A stretch of 64,000 nucleotides of DNA from Phyllostachys edulis. Lineage: Eukaryota > Streptophyta > Magnoliopsida > Poales > Poaceae. The stretch is taken from assembly GCA_036346405.1 (NCBI GenBank), contig CM070567.1, positions 46,611,633 through 46,675,632 on the forward strand, in the 5' to 3' direction. Position numbers and translations under genes: made by a program. Numbering within the stretch: the stretch's first letter is position 1; each line of letters starts with the position of its first letter. The notes beneath the pieces are model-generated. The model saw nothing but the letters and a program-made list of their open reading frames with translations. It was not told the DNA's origin and did no database searches. This document shows, piece after piece, positions 23,871-33,796 of this stretch.

Positions 23871-25251
23871 TTTGTAAAAAAACCTGTGAAAAACAAGCTT
23901 TTGTTGATGTATTATATAATGCATCTTTTTTTCCTGCAAATCATCTTGTCGAGTAGTTAGTAACTCAAAAGATAATTAACGAATGAAAGACCAATGAAAG
24001 ACTAAGAATTGAAGTCAAATTAATAACTTTATCCTAGCCCCCGACTATTTGCTTAGTTTGTTTAAACAAACTAAGTAAATAGTATTAAAAAGGGTTTATG
24101 AAAACAGAGAGGTTTGGTTAACTTGTAGTTTCTGGTTACGATCGCATGCAATCGGGTCGAAAAAGTGGGAACGAATCGACACTAGGAAGTTCCTTCTAGT
24201 GGGCGGGGACCACGCAGATAGAAAAGTCTTCGACTAGGTGATGTTACCATCTCCAACTAGATTAATTAATCGAGAACAAGAATTTGAGTTAAACAAACAT
24301 CCAGAGGACTTCCAAAAATTCGTTCGCCTTTCTTTGGAGGACTCGATAAGTCTGTCATGGTAGCAAGAGTAGGAAATCGAACAATGCTAGGAAGTTCCTT
24401 CTAGTGGGCGTGACCACGTGCAGAGAGGAAAGACTTCGACTAGATGGGTCTCTTCCTCCCACCAGCCTGCATTTAATCAATACCCCAAAAGCGCTTGAAT
24501 AAATCTAAGAAAGTGCACTCGACTTAGAATATTTTTCAAAAGAACTGAAGAAATAAACTAAGGTGAAAAGAGGAGGCTTTAAAAATATTTCGACTAAATA
24601 GAACCCGAGCTCTTTGTGTTGGCAGCAAAAGTGAGTAACGAGTCGACACTAGGAAGCTCCTTCTAGTGGGCAGGACCACATGCAGAAAGGAGAGGCTTCG
24701 ACTAGGTGATGTTACCTGCCTTTCGACCGGTAAAAGATAACTGGGTGTTTCGAAATATAGTCGAAAGATTATGAAAGCACTAACCTGAGTCTTTATTGTC
24801 TGAACGGTTAGTTACATATAAAACTTGTGTAACTGGTCGATGTTCCAAGAATTCGAGAGAACCTGGCCATCTTCCATTGCCAATCGTCATCGAATTCTCG
24901 ACGAAGTTACTTCAACCACTGTAAGGACCTTCCCACTTGGGAGAAAGTTTGTTCCGATTAGACTTGGTTTGGCGAGTCTCAATACTAAGTCACCTCTGAA
25001 GAAGGTGCGAGGTTGGATCTTACGATCGTAGTATCTGCATAGGGCTGGTTGGTAGACTGCTGAATGGATTAAAGCCTGATTTCTCCTTTCTTCGAGTAAG
25101 TTAATATCATCCGCTCGAAGTTGTTCCTAGTTTGAGTCTTTGAAAGTTTCGACTCGTGTTGATCTTATCTTTAGTTCCGGGGGAAGCATGGCTTCATCTC
25201 CGAAGACTAGAAAAAATGGTGTTTCTCCTGTAGCTCGATCGGTTGTCGCAT
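23871..25251. other. Non-coding spacer of the Tat element
   Basis: Between the antisense gene's stop and the decayed integrase end. Contains three dispersed copies of a 75-bp repeat (24176-24715); otherwise no frame with recognisable content. Confidence 0.6.
24176..24715. repeat. Three dispersed copies of a 75-bp repeat
   Basis: Copies at about 24176-24250, 24376-24450 and 24640-24715. Each holds CTAGGAAG(T/C)TCCTTCTAGT, which is itself an imperfect palindrome, then a GGACCAC block and CTTCGACTAG. Confidence 0.85.
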
Positions 25252-26033
25252 TTAATCGCCCATAATACGAGGGTAACTCTGCACCCAAGCCCCGGCGCTT
25301 GATGAGCTGGTCAAAGACTGGGTCTTAATTCCTCTCATTCTTTGGCCATTTGCACGCTCGACAACCCCATTACTTTGGGGATGGGCCACGAAGCATAACA
25401 CAACTTGGTGTTTAATTAAATGCAAAATTTCTGAAATTTTGCGCCGAAAATTGCTTACCATTCTCTGTAATTATTCGACTCGGTACTCCAAATCGAGTAA
25501 TTACGCATCTCATCATAAACCGCTTTTTACGCTTCGTTGTTATCCCAATCATGTGTTCGCTTCAATCCATTTTGTGAACGATCAATAGCCACAAAAGGAA
25601 CTCAAGCCTCCCGAGCTTTGGGGAACAAATCCTAGGATATCAAGACCCAAAGTTGCAAAAGGCCAAGATAGAGGTATCGCTTGTAACGCCTCGAAATGGT
25701 TGGTGTATTTGCTCGCTATGAAATTGGCATTGAGCACATTTTTAACCAACTCTTTAGCATCGTAAAGGGTCATTGGCGATAAGAAACCTTGTCGAAAAGC
25801 CTTACCGACCAAATGCTCAGAGAAGCATGATTTCCATAGATGCCATCATGTATGTCGTGAAGGAGTGTTAATCCTTCGCTCTGCAGAATGCATCGCATGA
25901 GCACCCCTTGAGTACCTCGCTTATAGAGGACTCCTTTAACCAAAGTATACATTTTGGCTTTTCGGATAAACGACCGCCTCGAGATCGCCTTGGTCGCATC
26001 GAACCCTTCAAGATATTCATAGATAGGCGCCAT
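25252..26033 (-). pseudogene. Integrase remnant of the Tat element
   Basis: The N-terminal part reads FIRKAKMYTLVKGVLYKRG (26033-25770). A core piece PFATLGLDILGFVPQSSGG follows (25812-25582, including the D of the DDE triad in GLDILG), and then FVAHPQSNGVVERANG (25461-25252), containing the catalytic Glu region typical of Ty3/gypsy integrases. The pieces lie in different frames with stops between, so no active enzyme is made. Confidence 0.85.
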
Positions 26034-26114
26034 CCATGTATCCTTGTATACTAGAGAGGCCGCCTCATCGACCGATGGCGGCTCGGAGTTGTTCTAAGAA
26101 GACTCCTTTTGGTA

Positions 26115-27833
26115 CTACAGATCGAAGAAGCTATTCGAGCAAGTCGGTCTCATGAGGAAATTATCCTTCCGAGGGATGAATTGTGCCTCGAAACCTAAAA
26201 AATGCTTTTCTAACTTACGCACTTCCGATAAGTACCGAGACATTGTCGGGTTAGAGCACTGATACTCTTTTCCGATTTGATTCACGACTAGTTGAGAGTC
26301 TCCTCTCACGAGTAGTCGACGAATTGAGAGCGCCACGTCAGATACCACCTAGCAAGCCTTCAGATTCGCCACGCTGTTAGTGGCCCGAAAGTTTAATTGT
26401 ATGGCATACTTTAAGGTCTCTCCTAGAGGAGATACCAGACCACCCCCACCCGAGCCACTTAAAGTAAGCGACCGTCAAAGTACATCGATCCAATCGGTCG
26501 TGGGAATCAGATCGGGGATCTGAATGTGTTCAGATTTGTCCATTCGCGACAAAGTCTCGCCAAGATCTGGGATTTAAATGCCGTTCAGACATGAAATGGA
26601 TGTCAAACTCCCCAAGTTCGACCGACCATTTTGCCATCGTCCCATTGCTTCCCTATTCGGAGGATCGCTCCCAAGGAAACTCGAGGCAAGACAACTATTT
26701 TGTGCGCTGAAAATAATGCCGCAGTTTCCTCGAAGACATGAGGAGGGCATATAGAAGCTTTTGGACCTGAGGGTAAACCTTAGGCCCGTGTAAAACTTCA
26801 CTTACGTAGTAAACCGGTCGTTGTATATTTTCACGTTCTACGACTAGTACTGCGCTTACTGCCTGTGGCGTGGCAGCTAGGTAAATTAAGAGTGTTTCTT
26901 CTGGTCTCGGAGAGACCAGACTAGGAGCACTCGTAAGGTACCTCTTGACATCCTCAAAGGCAGCGTTTGCCTCTTTCGACCACTCAAAACCTTCGTGTTT
27001 CCTAAGAAGTTTAAAGAAAGACAGTCCCTTTTCTCCTAGTCGTGCGATGAAACGACTTAAAGCCGCCATGCACCCCGTGAGTTTCTGAACTTCTTTCCTT
27101 GTGGTCGGAGGGCGCATTTGGAGAATGGCCTTTATCTTTTTTCGATTTGCTTCGATTCCTCGTATAGATACTAAGAATCCAAGCAATTTTCTCAAGAGAT
27201 TCCAACACACACTTCTCGTGATTGAGTTTTAAGCGATTTTTCCGAGGTTGTCGAATGTTTCTTGTAGGTCGGTAATATGATTAAGTCCTTCATGCTTTTA
27301 ACGACTAGATCATCAACATAGGCCTCCAGATTTCGCCTAGTTGAGATGAAAAGTCAATTGCATCAAGCGTTGAAAAGAAGCACCGCATTTTTAGACCAAA
27401 TGGCATTTTGACATAGCAAAATATACCAAATGGTGTAATAAATGCGCTTTTCTTCATCGCTCTAGACACATATTGATCCGGTGATATCCGAATATGCATA
27501 TAGAAAACTTAACATTTCACAACCTGCAGTAGAATCAACCAACTGATCGATGCGAGGTAAAGGAAAATCGTCTTTTGGACAAGCTTTATTAAGATCAGTA
27601 AAGTCTACGCACATAGGCCATTTGCCGTTTGACTTTCTAACCATTACAGGATTAGCCAACCATTCTGGATGATTGACCTCTCTTATAAAGTCTGCTTTAA
27701 GTAGCTTATCCAATTCTGATTTGATAGCATCTCGTCGATCAGGGGCAAATCTCCGTAATTTTTGTTTTACGGGTACTTTGTCAGGCCGTAAAGCTAGCCT
27801 GTGCTCGATCACCTCCCTGGGGACTCCGGGCAT
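26115..27833 (-). pseudogene. Reverse transcriptase and RNase H remnant of the Tat element
   Basis: Begins with VIEHRLALRPDKVPVKQKLR and WPMCVDFTDLNKACPKDDFP (27833-27462), fingers and palm of gypsy RT. It continues through FITPFGIFCYVKMPFGLK (27499-27305), and a YVDD catalytic box is readable near 27310-27325. The connection domain and RNase H follow (27210-26695: KEVQKLTGCMAALSRFI; RPVYYVSEVLHGPKVYPQVQ). A later RNase H block (LVRGDSQLVVNQIGKEYQC, 26348-26115) is of the duplicated kind known in Tat elements. Frames shift at about 27470, 27300 and 26690. Confidence 0.9.
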
Positions 27834-28001
27834 GTCGGATGCTTGCCACGTGAAGACATCTGCGTTAGCTCGGAGGAAGGCGATGAGAGCGTCTTCCTAT
27901 TTGGGGTCGGAAGTTTCCCCAATGCGAGCGATCTTCGAGGGCTCCCTGCCCGTGAGGAACCTCTTTGACCTTGTCGTTCGGCCGGTGCGAGTTTTTAGGC
28001 T

Positions 28002-28775
28002 TCACTTGCTAGTCGAAGGTCGACTTTCTTCTCGAAATGGTATTTGTCCAACCATCTCGAGGGATCGACGGTCGCAGGTATGCGCCATCTTCTTGTCACA
28101 ATGAATTGTGATTACTCCTTTGGGACCTGGCATCTTAATACATTGATATCCATAATGAGTAGCCATTAAGAATTTTGCCAAAGTTAGTCGTCCGAGTATG
28201 GCGTTATATGCCGTATCGAAATCGACCACATCAAAGGAGATTTTCTATGTCCTGAAATTACTTGGTGAACCAAATATTAAAGGAAGAGAAACTTGACCAA
28301 TCGGTTTGGCCCAAGATCCCGGTACGATTCCATGGAAAGAGTATCGTACCGGTCTTACCTTAGTCCTGGGTACTTGCATTTCGTCCAGGGCACTCGTAAA
28401 TAAAATATTTAACGAGTCGCCACCATCAACCAAAACTCGATTGACCCGACAATTGTTGATGGTGGGTTCGACCACGATCGAATCTGACCGACTGTTGAGT
28501 CGAAATCGACGACCACCCTTCTCAAAGGAGATGGTAACTTCTGACCACTTTGGTAATTTATTGACAAGAGGAGAATCTATGGAGTTTACCTCACGTTCAG
28601 CAGCTTTAAGCTGTCGCTTTGATTCGTATGCCGATGATCCTCCATAGATGTGCTCGACGGTGTGTTGCGGATCCTGGAACAAAGATCTCCTCCTCGTCAT
28701 CCAAGTCTTATGACCACTCGCTTGTCCTACCCGCCGAGAGTAGGAAGGGTCCTTCTTTGTTGTAGTAGTCTTCAA
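28002..28775 (-). pseudogene. Aspartic protease remnant of the Tat element
   Basis: 28775-28245 includes VNRVLVDGGDSLNILF, where DGG stands in the place of the retropepsin D(T/S)G catalytic loop, and YSFHGIVPGSWAKPIGQVSL. The downstream piece (28229-28002) starts MVDFDTAYNAILGRLTLAKF, the conserved YNAILGR block that closes Tat-type proteases. A stop/frame change separates the two pieces near 28240. Confidence 0.85.
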
Positions 28776-28951
28776 GCTTTCGCTGAAAGACCTAGCGATT
28801 CTTGAAGGTCATGTCCTCCTTTTTATGGAAAGGACACCACCTAGGTTTATCATTTTTCCGATCGGGCACTTACCTTTGCCTCGGTCGGATTGTGGCTTGA
28901 GGTGCGTGGCTCTTTATCATTCACAAATAAGACCTCCTTGAACTGGCTGGC

Positions 28952-30950
28952 TTAGAGTTTTTGACCCTTCGCCTTTGTTCTTGGACTTTTTGCTTTCTTA
29001 TCTTTCTTCTTACCAATATCGCCTTGGCTCTCGAGAGGTATTATTTTCTCGATCGTTGTGTTGTTCCACTCGATCGCCTCGAGGCGATCGATATCGATCA
29101 CCATCTCAAAGAGTTCAATGGATGTGGTAGGCGGATTTAAAGCAATATCTTCGTTATTCTTCATCATGGACTCCTTGCTTGAAAGCCCTGATGACAGATG
29201 AATCAGAAACTTCCGGAATTGAATTACGAACCTGACTAAAGCGCTTGATGAATTGGCGCAAGGTCTCGTTGTCATTCTGTCTCATCCGGTGCAAGTCGTC
29301 CTCCTTCCTAGGGCGATTGTAAGTGCCCTGAAAGTTTGCCAGTAGAAGATCGCAGAGGTGTTGCCAAGAATGAATCGACTCGAGTGGTTGGTTCAATAAC
29401 CACGATCGAGCAGACCCTTCGAGCACAGTTGGAAGGTAATTTGCCATCACATGTTCTCCTCCTCCTACCGCTCGGACAGCTGTTGTGTAGATTTGAAGAA
29501 ATTCGATAGGATTTTGGGATCCATCAAATTTCTCCATGTTCACCGGTCAAAAGCGAGGTGGCCAGCGAACAGCTCGAAGATCAGGCGAGAATGCCCGACA
29601 TCCAGTAATAACTTCTTGACGCCTCCTTTGTAGAAAAGAAGGGTTGATATCATCAGGTGGTCGTACTCGACGATACCCAGTAATAGGTTGACCTGACCTG
29701 TAATAGGTCTCGGCCCTACGAGGGGAATACTCCTCGTAGTTCATCCGTTGCTGCAGATTACCATGTCGGTATGGTGAGCGATCACCTCTCCGAGGGGTTT
29801 GTTGATTATCAGTTGTTCGAAAGACATTTCTTTGAGTAGGAGATCGATGCGACTTCATCGTTGCGTCGATTCCTTTGTGGTGATATGATCGATCGATCGG
29901 TAGTCAAGAAGTCGTATTGCTACGATTTCCTGAATGATGCCGGCGAGGTGCTTCCAGCTTTTCCATCGTAGACCGAAGCCTTTGTGCGATCTCCTCAACA
30001 AAGAGGTCGTACCCCGGCGCTCGGACGAGCTCTCGAGTTGGATTCTCGAGCAAATCACTGATGTGCTGGAGTTCTTGAGCTTCCTCTAATCGATATTGAA
30101 TGCGCCCAGGTAAACTCTTCTGGGCCGCAATCTTCCTTCGTCGAGTAGCTTCAAGATCTTCCCTGTCAGACTCTTGAGACTGCCTCAATGAAGTGCGAGT
30201 ATGTCGAGGATTTTCTTCACGTTCATGAAGGTGTTGGTCGTGTCCGCCATCGGTGGTGTTCTTGCCACTGCCATGAGGGAGCGTAGTGCATGATCTTCGG
30301 GGAGCGTCTCCATCTCGGTTTCTAGGACAGTGACCTTGATCTGAGGGAAGGACGAAGACCTTCCGTTGATGATTCTCACTTGCGCTCGAGGCCTCCCCGC
30401 TTGAGGAGTAGTCGAAAGACACCATCTGGCGACTTGGAGTAATCCCCTCCAGGTAGGGGAACTCCGGGTTATAACCGCTCCGTCGGCCGAGTGGGATATC
30501 GGAGAGATGGTCGAATTTGCGGTGAAAAGCATGCTTGATCCCGCTCTCTCTGGCGCCATCCGGAGAGAGAGAATCATCGAGATCTTTGGTGAAGTCCTCG
30601 AATTGTGGCTTCGAACTTGCCTCACCAAGTCGGACCGCCTTAGAGGGACTCGGACACTTCGAGTAAAACTCTCGTCGTGTTGTGAGTCCACTGGTGTAGT
30701 CTGGTCGATTGACCCTTGTCCTTTGAGAGGGTAGATTCTCTCTTGGGCGTCTTGTTGTGGGGATATGGATCCTCCTCAACTCCATCACGACATTGTCTCC
30801 TCGGATCTGCGGGAAGATCACCGGAGGCGGCAGCACCATTGATGAGTTATCACTTTCGGCTCGTAATCGAAAACCCATCCATGTCGACGTCGTGTAATCT
30901 CGCCAAGTCGAACCGCTTCTCCTCGTTCCATTCTCCTGCCATGAGTGCAT
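28952..30950 (-). pseudogene. Gag remnant of the Tat element
   Basis: The N-terminal, Arg- and Ser-rich part is open from 30950 to 29904 (348 residues). The core capsid-like domain is at 29543-29154 (MNMEKFDGSQNPIEFLQIYT, YLPTVLEGSARSWLLNQPL, ETLRQFIKRFSQVRNSIPEV), which fits retrotransposon gag (PF03732 type). 29275-28952 continues it in another frame and ends Lys-rich (KKKDKKAKSPRTKAKGQK). Gag would form the cytoplasmic particle that packages the element RNA. Stops and shifts near 29900, 29545 and 29200 break it. Confidence 0.85.
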
Positions 30951-30994
30951 GAGATTTGGAAAACAGAGAGTATGTTGACAAGAGATTACCGGAA

Positions 30995-31014
30995 GATCCC
31001 CACGGTCGGCGCCA
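30995..31014 (-). other. Primer-binding site of the Tat-type element
   Basis: On the - strand it reads TGGCGCCGACCGTGGGGATC. Its first eight bases fit the 3' end of plant tRNA-Asp, the primer usual for this lineage; the later part matches only partly. Confidence 0.8.
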
Positions 31015-31016
31015 AC

Positions 31017-31768
31017 TGTCGGTGTTTTAGAACCGAACTTACGTAAAGATTGTTTGATTCGGGGGGTCTCCTAGAATGAAATCACGCAGAGAGATTGACA
31101 CAGGGATTTTTATACAGGTTCAGGCCTTCTTCGGGGAGAATAATAACCCTACTCCTGTGTGTGTATGGTATTGAGTGTATTCTGAACAACCAGGGAAAAA
31201 ACTAAGACTATTACAGATGATAGTGCTTGTCTTCCTGATGGCCTGATTCGATCGCCCCCTTCCTTCTCTGATTGTCGCATTTATATAGTCCGTGAAGGAG
31301 TGGCCGTTTCTCCGGGTGAAGTGGCGCCTCATCACATCCTGTAACGGGCGCATGTTGGCAGTAATCACCAGCGTATTAACTCCTCCACGCCGCCTGACAG
31401 CTATATATCAGAGATAATGGAGCATTACGTGCTATTACTTCGCAGAATAACAGCGTATGATGACTGTTTGAATTCCTTAATCAATTGGACCCACTCGTCT
31501 GTAGGTTTAATTGACTATAAGGTGGTCGTGGCTGACCTGGTCGTAGAAGAACTTACGACCATAAGGTAGTCGTAGCAAGACTTACGACTATGTGGTAGTC
31601 GTAGCATGAATTACGACTATAGGGGTGGTCGTAGAATAACTTACGACCACCTAGTAGGCTCCTCCCTTATAAAATTAAGGGGTATACTCAGGGACCATAC
31701 GACGTCATATTTACTTATAATAAGAATTATAGATAAAAGATAAAATGAGGATTATTAGATCCTCGTCA
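31017..31768 (-). repeat. 5' LTR of the Tat-type element
   Basis: 752 bp, TGTCGGTGTTTTAGAACC to CCTCGTCA. Two bases separate it from the primer-binding site. Holds the hairpin array at 31521-31654 in the part that would be U3 for - strand transcription. Confidence 0.95.
31521..31654. repeat. GTCGTA...TACGAC hairpin array in the 5' LTR
   Basis: Same array as in the 3' LTR but with the GTCGTA arms better kept: units near 31540, 31567, 31597 and 31628. Confidence 0.85.
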
Positions 31769-32271
31769 ATATTATTTATTATTGTTTACTGTTTTAAATA
31801 TAAACTGCTTTAACTGTAAATTGCATCCACATATGCATGTTAAGGTAAACCCTAACCATCCATTGAACTCCTATGTAATTATTTTGCTTTTCCATGTGGC
31901 TTGTTGAGTACGGAAGTTGTACTCATTCTTGCATAATCTGCAAACAAACTACAGAAGAAACCAGGAAAAATGCAGAGGATCTTGATGAACAGGATTTTGG
32001 TGGACCTACGGATGGCAGCAACTACTGCTATTAGGTCTCAACCGCGCTCAAGCGTGCCTATGGTTTGAAGTTCTTTTGTCTTGTATTATATTAACTTTGG
32101 GCTTGGATGCCCGTGTCAGTATCAAAACTGGCTATTAAGCCTTATCCTTGTGTAATAAAATGTTGACTTTTGCTGTAATCGAAAGCTTGCTTGAGACACT
32201 GCTTACTTCGCAACTGTACATCCTAGACGGTTGTGAAGAGTTTAATGTTCCCAAAATTTGGAAGCGTTACA
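31769..32271 (+). mobile_element. Solo gypsy LTR, right part
   Basis: Continuation of the LTR broken at 18616; its first five bases (ATATT) are the target duplication of the inserted element. It aligns with the rc of 60803 to about 61300 (GAGTACGGAAGTTGTACTCA, GATCTTGATGAACAGGATTTTGG) and ends in GCGTTACA at 32271. It is followed by GAAGA, a diverged copy of the GAGGG on the left. Joined to the left part it gives an LTR of about 2.87 kb with no internal region, hence a solo LTR. Confidence 0.75.
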
Positions 32272-32332
32272 GAAGATTTCTCCAAATATCTTCACGCTAT
32301 TGCCCATAATTCAATACACTAAGTTTAGGATC
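32272..32332 (-). mobile_element. Far end of the outer SIRE-type LTR fragment
   Basis: Continues the fragment broken at 16249: TTTCTCCAAATATCTTCACG and TAAGTTTAGGATCA parallel the ends of the LTRs at 45480-45540 and 53215-53270. After about 32332 the likeness stops, before the normal CCACA terminus. Confidence 0.7.
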
Positions 32333-33726
32333 AGTAGCCCAAGAATTATCGAGGGGAGGCGGCTAGTTTAGAGAAGGGGCATGTTACGTGCTTTGTAGGA
32401 TAATCATTGTTGAGTGTGTTGCGAAGGGCTAATAAGTTGAGCGAAAATATGAAAGGGCCACTTATCATCCACTCAGGAGAGTTCCGTACATGATTTCTGC
32501 CGTGTTTCTCAGCATTTTAATTTACCAGGTTTGAGAAACCCAGTCTACCGGAAAAAGGTAAAAAATATATGCGAAGTGCCTCAGTTCTATGGCCTGTATA
32601 AATTGTGCCTCTGTGGATGCAGCCGTTCTATCATTGAACAGTGAGTGATTTCGATCCTGGGAGACCCACAGAAGGTGGATTTCATGCGTGGCCCATTGGC
32701 GCCAATGCCACCAGTTCTTCAATTCCGTTCCATGGGAACCAAACAACTGACATCCATACCAACGCGCTAAAGGTTTCTTTCTGATAACAAGATTCCTCAC
32801 TGAGTCACTGTTCGAGTAACCGACGGGCGTGAATAGGCAAAATAGGGTACTTGACGCTACAATTTCGTTGCGTTAGCTGTGTACATTTAAATTTTATGTT
32901 TTTACCAAAAGATACTATAAAAATGTGTTTTTTTTTGCTGTTGGATATTGAGGCTAATGTAATATCATTTCTGAACGGAAGAGGAGAGAGAAGCCTAGTG
33001 AAAAGTCCAATTTGCCCTTTTGGTCTCATTCTTCCTTTTTTCCCCTATTCTTTCTCCTCCCTTCCTCCTTTGCGCTTGGCAGCGCATGGCGGCGGTAGCA
33101 CCGATGATGTTAGACGAGGGTAGCGACAGCACCGGAGGTGAGGACGCGGGACACCATGGCGGCGATGGTTGGCGAGTCGTCGTCATGTTGTCCACCCACC
33201 AGATGCGGCACCAGCACGAGGCCACTGGCCACCAACGTCGTCGCCACCACTGGCCATCTACAAGCGTCCACCGCCTTCCCTATTTTCGCCAGCGCTGCTC
33301 CTCATCCTCGCCATCACCGTTACCTCCTCACCATCCTTGTCGTCGACACAGCCTCCTATCCTCGCCAGTGCCGCCTCTCTCCATCCTTGCCATTCCCGCC
33401 CATCGTCGCCGCCTCCTAGCCACCCTCGCTATCATCGCCACCTCCCATCTTCGTCAGCGTCGCCTCCCCCATCCTCGCCATTAGCGCCACCTCCTACCCA
33501 TCCTTGTCTTCACCGTCAAGACCCACCGGAGAGCCGTTGACGTTGAGCCGCACTGCCGCCTTGGTCTCTGCCTCCGACAACCCGCTGCGTTTGTGGTCTC
33601 CCCGCCAATCCGTCCACATCACGAGGTGCGCCTCATCACACTAATGCTTTTCCCCACCTCCTTCAACTGTCCTCTCCCCCGTAGGCCGCCACCACCGAGC
33701 ACCACCGCCTCGCCATTATTTAAATA
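32333..33726. other. Unassigned sequence, GC-rich part at 33060-33720
   Basis: No domain in any frame. 33060-33660 is open in three frames on the + strand with Pro/Ser/His-rich translations, characteristic of GC-biased non-coding or decayed grass sequence. Confidence 0.45.
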
Positions 33727-33796
33727 AATGGGGCTGTGTGCATCTTGGATGCAGAGGCCGGGAGAGAGTATTCTCTTCCATTATCTAAAAAAATGG
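33727..33796 (+). mobile_element. LINE 3' end fragment
   Basis: ATGGGGCTGTGTGCATCTTG then GATGCAGAGGCCGGG and a CCATTATCTAAAAAAA tail. This parallels 38496-38557 and the GGCTGTGTGCATC...GATGCAGAGGCC 3' ends of grass L1-type LINEs. The 5' boundary and target duplication are not resolved. Confidence 0.6.

Larger units (their letters stand above)
18617..31768 (-). mobile_element. Tat-type Ty3/gypsy retrotransposon, 13.15 kb, complete ends
   Basis: Paired LTRs (TGTCGG...TCA) at 18617-19357 and 31017-31768, a perfect target duplication ATATT (18612-18616 and 31769-31773), a primer-binding site at 30995-31014, and a polypurine tract next to the left LTR. On the - strand the order is gag, protease, reverse transcriptase, RNase H, integrase. 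A separate frame on the opposite strand then follows before the 3' LTR. This extra antisense-strand frame and the TGGCGCCG primer site are hallmarks of the Tat lineage (RIRE2/Grande/Retand relatives). The pol frames are split by many stops and shifts, so this copy is not autonomous. Confidence 0.93.

Noticed and set aside
33020..33540. Pro/His/Ser-rich frames, possible secreted or cell-wall protein
   Set aside because: Open in three frames at once, with no signal peptide and no repeat periodicity.
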